Positions 58,934 to 64,000 of a stretch of 64,000 bases of DNA are shown in pieces. Numbering within the stretch: position 1 is the first letter of the stretch; each line of letters starts with the position of its first letter. Location of the stretch: the NCBI GenBank assembly GCA_029641185.1, contig JAPWGK010000028.1, forward strand, positions 372,001 to 436,000. The letters run 5' to 3'. The notes under the pieces were generated by a model. It was not told the origin of the DNA, ran no database searches, and saw only the letters and a list, made by a program, of their open reading frames with translations. This DNA comes from Pseudofabraea citricarpa (Eukaryota > Ascomycota > Leotiomycetes > Helotiales > Dermateaceae). A program made the position numbers and the translations under genes.

Positions 58934-60611
58934 TCAAGCATTGGCGGCTTGACTGGCACCTCGACCACCGCGTGGAGCTCCACCACGGCCACGGTTTTGT
59001 CCAAAGTTACCACGGCCTTGGCTAGGTGGGCCACGACCTTGCTCAAAACCACCACGTCCGCGTCCGGCGATTCCTCCACGTCCACCGTTATAACCGTTAC
59101 CACCGTAAGCACCAGCCTTGGGTCTGCGGGGCTCAACATAGATGTCTTCGCCTGAGACTTTGTGGGGGTTGGCGGCGGCAGCGGCTTGGTAACCAGCAGG
59201 TTCCTTGTACTCAACAAAGGCGCAGTTCTATCGAATTAGTTAGCTGGAGTATACAGAAGAGTAGAAAAAGGAATGCATACCTTTGAACGGTTGATATCAA
59301 AGTAGATCAACTCGCCGAAAGCGCTCAAAGCAGTTCGCAACTCATTGTCTCCAACCTTCTCGGTGACAAACTTGACATAGCCCATGGTGCCCTCCTTCTC
59401 GGGTGGAGCAGAGATAGATTGAGGTCGGTTTTGTCTCTTAGCGTCATTTCCAACTGATTGCCATCCTGCGTTCTCCTTCTCCTTTTCTTCCTTGGAAGGG
59501 GTGGTCTCAGCAGGAGCAGCTTGAGCAGGCTTGGTCTGGGTTGCTGGGGCGGCACGAGGAGCGGCAGTATTGGCAGCAACTGGGGCCTTTGCGGCAGCTG
59601 GAACGGCAGGTTTTGGAGTAGCGACAACTGCAGCTGCAGCACGGCTGGCCCATGACATTGGCTTAGCAGGAGCAGAAGGCTTCTCGGGAGCTGGTGCGGC
59701 GGCCTTGGTGGATGGTAGACGGGACAAGGCTGGAGTAACAACTGGCTCCTTGGGAATTTCCACTTCCTTGATAGTCTCCTCCTCAATCTCCTTCTCGACG
59801 GCCTCTGGGGTAACAGATTCTTCCTTGGCAGCTGGAACGGGGACGTCCTCGACCTCGGGCTCTGGAGCAGCAGTGCCGTTTGTGGATGGAGCGGCAGCAG
59901 TCTCGGACTCAATCGTCTCCTCAAGCTTTTGATCAACGACACCAGCATCCAAACCAGAGACCTCGTCAGTAGTGGCCTGGGCCTTTGGCATCTCTACGTC
60001 CTCAACCAATGGTCCAGCCTCCTCCTGAGCAGCCTCAACTTCCTCCTCGCCTTCCTCGTTGATGTATCGGAAGATGTCATTGAGAACAAAGTATCCGGTG
60101 GGTTGCTGAGCAAGGACGAAGGTTTGAACGAACTTCTTGAGCTCTGCAGACTTGTTTGATGTCTCGCCAATAACTTGGATGACGATGTTATCGAAGGAAG
60201 CTTGTGAATCGACGTTGGAGACACGAACTTTGCAGTCTTGGAAGTCCAGTTCACGAATGCGATCTTGAATGGCCTATAATTGTTAGCTGGGATTATGACA
60301 CTGGATACTTCTGCACTTACACTTCGTCCAACTGAGACTGGGACAGACTCAGCTTCGGGACCGGAGACGAATTGAGAGCGCTTGCCATAGAAGAGCTGGG
60401 GACTATTAGCATGGCACAATGATTAGTGGCTGGGTGGACTTACATGTAGCTTCTCTGGGGACTTGCTCAAAGTGGTGTAGTATTGTTCGACGAAGTACCA
60501 TCCAACCTCATCCTTGGAGAGGTCATTGCCAGTGGCGCTTGAGGTAGTTGCGTCTGCGGTGGCCGTGTACTGTTCCTGGTTGGGAAATGATCCGTTGGTG
60601 TTGGTTGCCAT
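58934..60611 (-). CDS. G3BP/Nxt3-like RNA-binding protein (NTF2 + RRM + RGG)
   Basis: Four exons (60444-60611, 60321-60395, 59281-60273, 58934-59227), all phase 0, give 509 aa. An N-terminal NTF2-like domain (about 35-155) shows VGWYFVEQYYTTLSKSPEKL, LFYGKRSQFVSG and YFVLNDIFRYINEE. A long Ala/Pro/Glu-rich linker follows, with SWASRAAAA. The RRM near 375-450 has RNP2 GYVKFV and RNP1 NCAFVEYK, with the last intron just ahead of RNP1. The C-terminus is RGG-rich (GGRGGIAGRGRGG). This is the G3BP (Nxt3/Bre5) layout: ubiquitin-protease cofactor and stress-granule protein in the cytoplasm. It is longer in the linker than animal G3BP. Codon use is strongly biased, as in well-expressed genes. Confidence 0.93.
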
Positions 60612-61430
60612 CTTGTCTGATCTGATTGAGGTGAAGGTGACTTTTGTTTGTCGCCCTCACAGGTAAGATAGGTTAGAGGAGACTTCGCAGATATGTTACT
60701 TGCGCAAAAGTTGGAAGATCGAAGATCGACGGCGAAGGATGTAGATGCTCAGGTGGTGTAGAAGTTCCGAGTCCGGTTAGGGATATCGCGAGCTTTCAGT
60801 CGAGATGCTGAGCTGAGCTGGTGCAGGAAGGGAAGAATGCACAAGATCGATGACGAAGGCGGCCGGTGCAGGAAGAAGAGGAGAGGATGGGTATCTTAGA
60901 AGACAGCAGAAAGAGATTGGATGTAGAGAGTCTGGAAGAAGGTCTGGAGCGGGAGGGTGAGAGAGGAGAGCAGTCAATGGATGATGGTGGTGGTGGATGG
61001 TTTTTTGTTGGAGGTGACGGGACCGCGAAGAGTGCAAAAATGGTTCGTGAACTAAATTTCACGCTTGCACGCACCCACACACGCAGGACCTCCGGATCAC
61101 GTGCACGTCCCACCTGCCACTGCCTATCTTCCCGGAAGTGGGTCTCGGGCTTTCGATGTGTTTCCGTCGTCTTGCGAATGTGCGAATAACCTCATCTTCT
61201 GCCACTTCAGTCCGCTTTATCGTCTTGCCGACCGAATTTCATCATTGGACCCTGCTCCGACTGCCGACTGGACCTCTGGTCATAATGCGTATGTTCAAGT
61301 CATTCCCTGAGCATAATACGAACCATCCATCCCTCGTCTTTTGTGCAAGTCTCTTGGGTGATTATCCGCGCCATCAGTTTCAGTTGTCATGACGCATGGT
61401 TCGTGGATATCTCAGCATGCCCTTGATGGA
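60612..61430. other. Intergenic region between minus-strand genes
   Basis: Promoter of the G3BP-like gene and the 3' end of the Zn2Cys6 gene. No supported gene. Confidence 0.5.
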
Positions 61431-63006
61431 TTATGGACCAATGAAACCTGGCCTGAACATGTTCATCGGCGTGTAGGGCTCCCCTTGTCCCATGAAGTTA
61501 ACATCTGGTTGATTATCTCCAGACCAGGATTGTGCTGACATGTCATTGTAAGGGTAAGGACGCCTAGCTGGTTCACAGCGACAGACCAACAAATCCAGGA
61601 CATCCCGCCGGCCAAGTTGTTCTGCCGTTTGCATTGGTGTCAATGCCAACCCAACTTGGTCCGGCGCCACATCACATCCCTCTTGCACCAGCCTCTCAAT
61701 GTGATGGAAGGATCTGTATGATGCGATCGCTGCTGCGAGCAATGTTTGGCCCGTGGATACTCTGACATTCAAGTCAAATCCAGTATTAGGAGATGTGAGA
61801 TCGGAGAGTCTCTGAAGCATTGCCCTGGCGGTTTCCTCGTTGCACGTCCTTGTTTCTGCCATGAACATGGGCGTCTCGCCTCTCCGATTTCTTCTGCGAA
61901 ACCACTGTAAGAACGACCACCACAGGATTTCCCTTAGAAGTTGTATCCCAAGTTTGCTCTGCAGCGCGTGGTGCAGAAGATAATCTCCTACCAAATTCAT
62001 CGAGTCGGTCTCTGGGAGCAGTTCTCCCAGTTGCCCTTGTACTGCCAGTTCCCCCAGAGTCTCAAGCGCGAAAGGCCTCGAGATGAGGCTATGAGATGCT
62101 GGGAGCAGGTCGTCGTGACCCTGTTCCTCTCTCCCCAGTGCCAGGCGCAAGAACTTTCCATTTTCGCTTGTACTGCCGTGGATCAAAGCGAGCAAGTTGG
62201 GACACGGGTGTGCCATTGGGAGCAGCGGGTTACTCGGGCACAATGCCAGAGCTTGTTGGCGGAACTGCAGGGCTTCGCTCGTCCGGCCGCAGTTCTCGAG
62301 TAGGGATGCCAGACTGCTGGCTGCTTGTGCAGCTATAGGCAGCTGGTTTTCTTCTGTTGCCGTATGTACTGCTTTGTATAAGGTCTCGGCCATCAAGCGT
62401 TGGCCTCCATCTCGAGCTTCCTGTCCAGCTGCCATGATTTGATTTGCCTTTGTTGTGAGCTGCTCGGTGAGTTGCCCAGATGCCCTTTCCAACTCTGCTG
62501 CAGAGTCCGGCGCCATCTGAGAACTCTCAAGCAGTTTACGGGCTTCTCGAAGTGTTTCCCTGAGGCTTTCCAGCTCGTCGAGCCTAATTTGCGTTAGCAG
62601 CAGCTTATATGTTCTTATGTCTCAGCTATGGCCCCTTACATTTTATGTATCTGAAAGTCGTCTCTTATCGATGATATGCCTGCCCCCCTGTGCGGTAGGT
62701 GACTTGAGTGTAACGCTGGTGAACATGGTCCAGGCTCCGGTTCCGGGCCTAGGGGTTGTTGCCGGTGGGCTTGCTTGCTATTGATGCTGGGACCACAAGC
62801 AAACCGTTTCTCTGTGCACCTTTGGCATTTTGGTCCTTGTGTATTGCTATCCCAAACTCTCTGAGAAGGCTCGCACTGAATGACGTCGAGCTCGTTAGAC
62901 TTATTGTGACGTGCATAAACTTTGCATAACTGCATGGTCTGAAAACGCGACTTACCTTTTTCTTGGAATGTCTGCAGTATTCACATTTATCGACCGTCTC
63001 CCCCAT
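61431..63006 (-). CDS. Zn(II)2Cys6 protein with ankyrin/TPR-like C-terminal part
   Basis: Exons 62956-63006, 62640-62875 and 61431-62583 give 479 aa. The zinc cluster is split by the first intron: spliced, it reads Cys8-x2-Cys11-x6-Cys18-x15-Cys34-x2-Cys37-x6-Cys44, a proper fungal binuclear cluster with basic HSKKK after the first pair. Linker and coiled coil (LDELESLRETLREARKLLES) follow. The C-terminal half has TPR-like helices (AETLYKAVHTATEENQLPIA and SEALQFRQQALALCPSN) and ankyrin-like units (STGQTLLAAAIASYRSFHHI; ALTPMQTAEQLGRRDVLDLL). It is a nuclear transcription factor by family; targets are unknown. The usual fungal-specific TF middle-homology domain is not seen. Its promoter abuts a convergent or divergent gene at the window edge. 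Confidence 0.85.
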
Positions 63007-63559
63007 CTCCGCTGCCGAAAGTAAACTCCTGCTGGCCTCAGAATCATAAACCTCTCGTCTGGTAAACGAGAAGAAGAGTGAACGATCATGTTGAGAGTCA
63101 GTCCGAGGGGGCTTGGTGGGATTTTGCTGGTCTGGGACAAAGTGAGTTTCCTGGAGAAGTACCTTTTCGCCTTGCGGGTAGCCTCATCTCTTGTTCTTTG
63201 AATCCTTCCAGCTGCACGTGTGAACGCAAGCCTTGGGGCTGTGATGAAGCGCCCGGCTTTGTGATCGCAACCACATTGCGATCCTGGTACAGCACATATG
63301 CACGACAGGGGCCTAGGCACCATCAGCTGCATGTACTTGTCAGCCCACTGGCCTTTCTTGATCAGATATTCCTAAATTGGGCGTCCGGGTACGCACTTTT
63401 TATTAGCACTTTTCGTAGCAGTGTTTGCCCCATACGCAATCTGGATGAGAGATATCAGAAGATGACAGCCCTCTAACATTCTATCAACCCACTTTCACCT
63501 TTTGCCACCCCAGAATTCACAAGTGTTGTAGTAATTGAATTGCCTCTTCTGCAAAGGCA
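63007..63559. other. Divergent promoter region
   Basis: About 550 bp between ATG 63006 (-) and ATG 63560 (+). A plus-strand open frame at 63078-63476 has no ATG-linked coding character and was not called. Confidence 0.45.
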
Positions 63560-64000
63560 ATGCTTGGATTTAGAAAAAGAACATTGTAAGTCGGTTGTAT
63601 TGTATTATTATGTCTTTGCTGAGAAGCTATCCATCACAGATCTGGCGATGTGGACGCAGATGAGCAGAAAACATCGAGCAATCCCACCAGCGATATTTCA
63701 GATGAATACCAGGGAAGCAGCCAATTCAGTATTTTGGAGAACATCAAAGATATGCCTAGCGATTGGGTATGGCTACAACCCGGATACAAGGAGCGAGTTT
63801 CAACCAATCACTCTAGCCTTGCACGAAAGTCCCTTCGAAAGGAGCTTGGTCTATACCCAATAGAAGTCCCTACCTCTCCTAGTAGTATTCCAATATATTT
63901 CTCTTTCCCAGACAACCACTACAAAGCAACATACTACACACCCCGAGATTATGGGGAACAGAAAATGCGTCCTAAGGTAAGCATATCATGCCAAGCCGAT
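63560..64000 (+). CDS. Hypothetical protein, 5' part only (runs off the window)
   Basis: Exon 1 63560-63585 encodes MLGFRKRT plus two bases (donor GTAAGT). Exon 2 is 63640-63976 (acceptor CACAG, phase 2) and ends at a GTAAGC donor with the frame at phase 0. Residues shown: SGDVDADEQKTSSNPTSDIS, then SQFSILENIKDMPSDWVWLQ, PGYKERVSTNHSSLARKSLR, and finally SIPIYFSFPDNHYKATYYTP. The joint works in frame for over 120 codons and has protein character. No family was recognised. The rest lies beyond the window. Confidence 0.55.

Noticed and set aside
1..64000. tRNA or rRNA genes
   Set aside because: I scanned for the GGTTCGAATCC-type B box on both strands and for rRNA-like blocks and saw none convincing. 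A covariance-model scan would be decisive.
1..64000. Transposable element insertion
   Set aside because: No transposase, reverse transcriptase, integrase, or long terminal or inverted repeats were recognised; the relics look like decayed cellular genes.

Overview
The window is nuclear DNA from a filamentous ascomycete (Pezizomycotina). The evidence is many short spliceosomal introns (about 45-90 nt) with CTAAC/CTAAT-type branch points, and fungal-specific families: a Zn(II)2Cys6 factor, cAMP-receptor-like GPCR, AzgA purine permease, TRI12-type MFS pump, two DUF3433 membrane proteins and a PhoA/Pho85 CDK. Several models look most like Leotiomycetes/Helotiales, but that placement is an impression. 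Introns were placed by hand from splice consensus, phase and family continuity. Every model called intact closes in frame.

Left part (1-16.7 kb): a frameshifted BSC6-like MFS gene (126-1750, -), a 7TM receptor (2554-4096, -), then 3.8 kb without a supported gene. Next is a decayed region: a broken copy of an uncharacterised fungal family (7937-8751), ankyrin-like debris (about 8880-9135), a 101-bp minisatellite (9206-9600), and a hypothetical gene with a coding 36-bp minisatellite (9605-11157). An acidic-tailed orphan (12591-13552) and a small secreted protein (14963-15365, -) follow.

Middle (16.7-42 kb): purine permease (16744-18794, -), methyltransferase-like protein (20749-22763, +), CYP7-like P450 (23989-25677, -), and the head-to-head Pho85-type CDK (26083-27166, -) and septin-like membrane GTPase (27841-30123, +). 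Two tandem DUF3433 genes (31054-33776 and 34628-37225, both -) and a cytochrome b561-like protein with a long charged tail (39510-41995, +) complete this part.

Right part (42-64 kb): a gene in which a complete SUMO domain ending in Gly-Gly is fused in frame to the kinetochore protein Nnf1 (42377-43517, +); this is the most striking object in the window. Then come a PH-domain protein (44948-46467, -), an App1-like phosphatidate phosphatase (49783-51161, -), a Cys/His-rich protein (52760-53440, +), a TRI12-type MFS transporter (54845-56872, -), a G3BP/Nxt3-like RNA-binding protein (58934-60611, -), a Zn2Cys6/ankyrin protein (61431-63006, -) and a gene running off the right edge (63560-64000, +).

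The genes do not form an obvious biosynthetic cluster. Transporters, receptor, P450 and transcription factor are interspersed with housekeeping genes. Unusual structural features are three introns best explained by GC-AG splicing, a 15-nt microexon, and the SUMO-Nnf1 fusion, which, if processed by a SUMO protease, would be a ubiquitin-fusion-like precursor for a kinetochore subunit.
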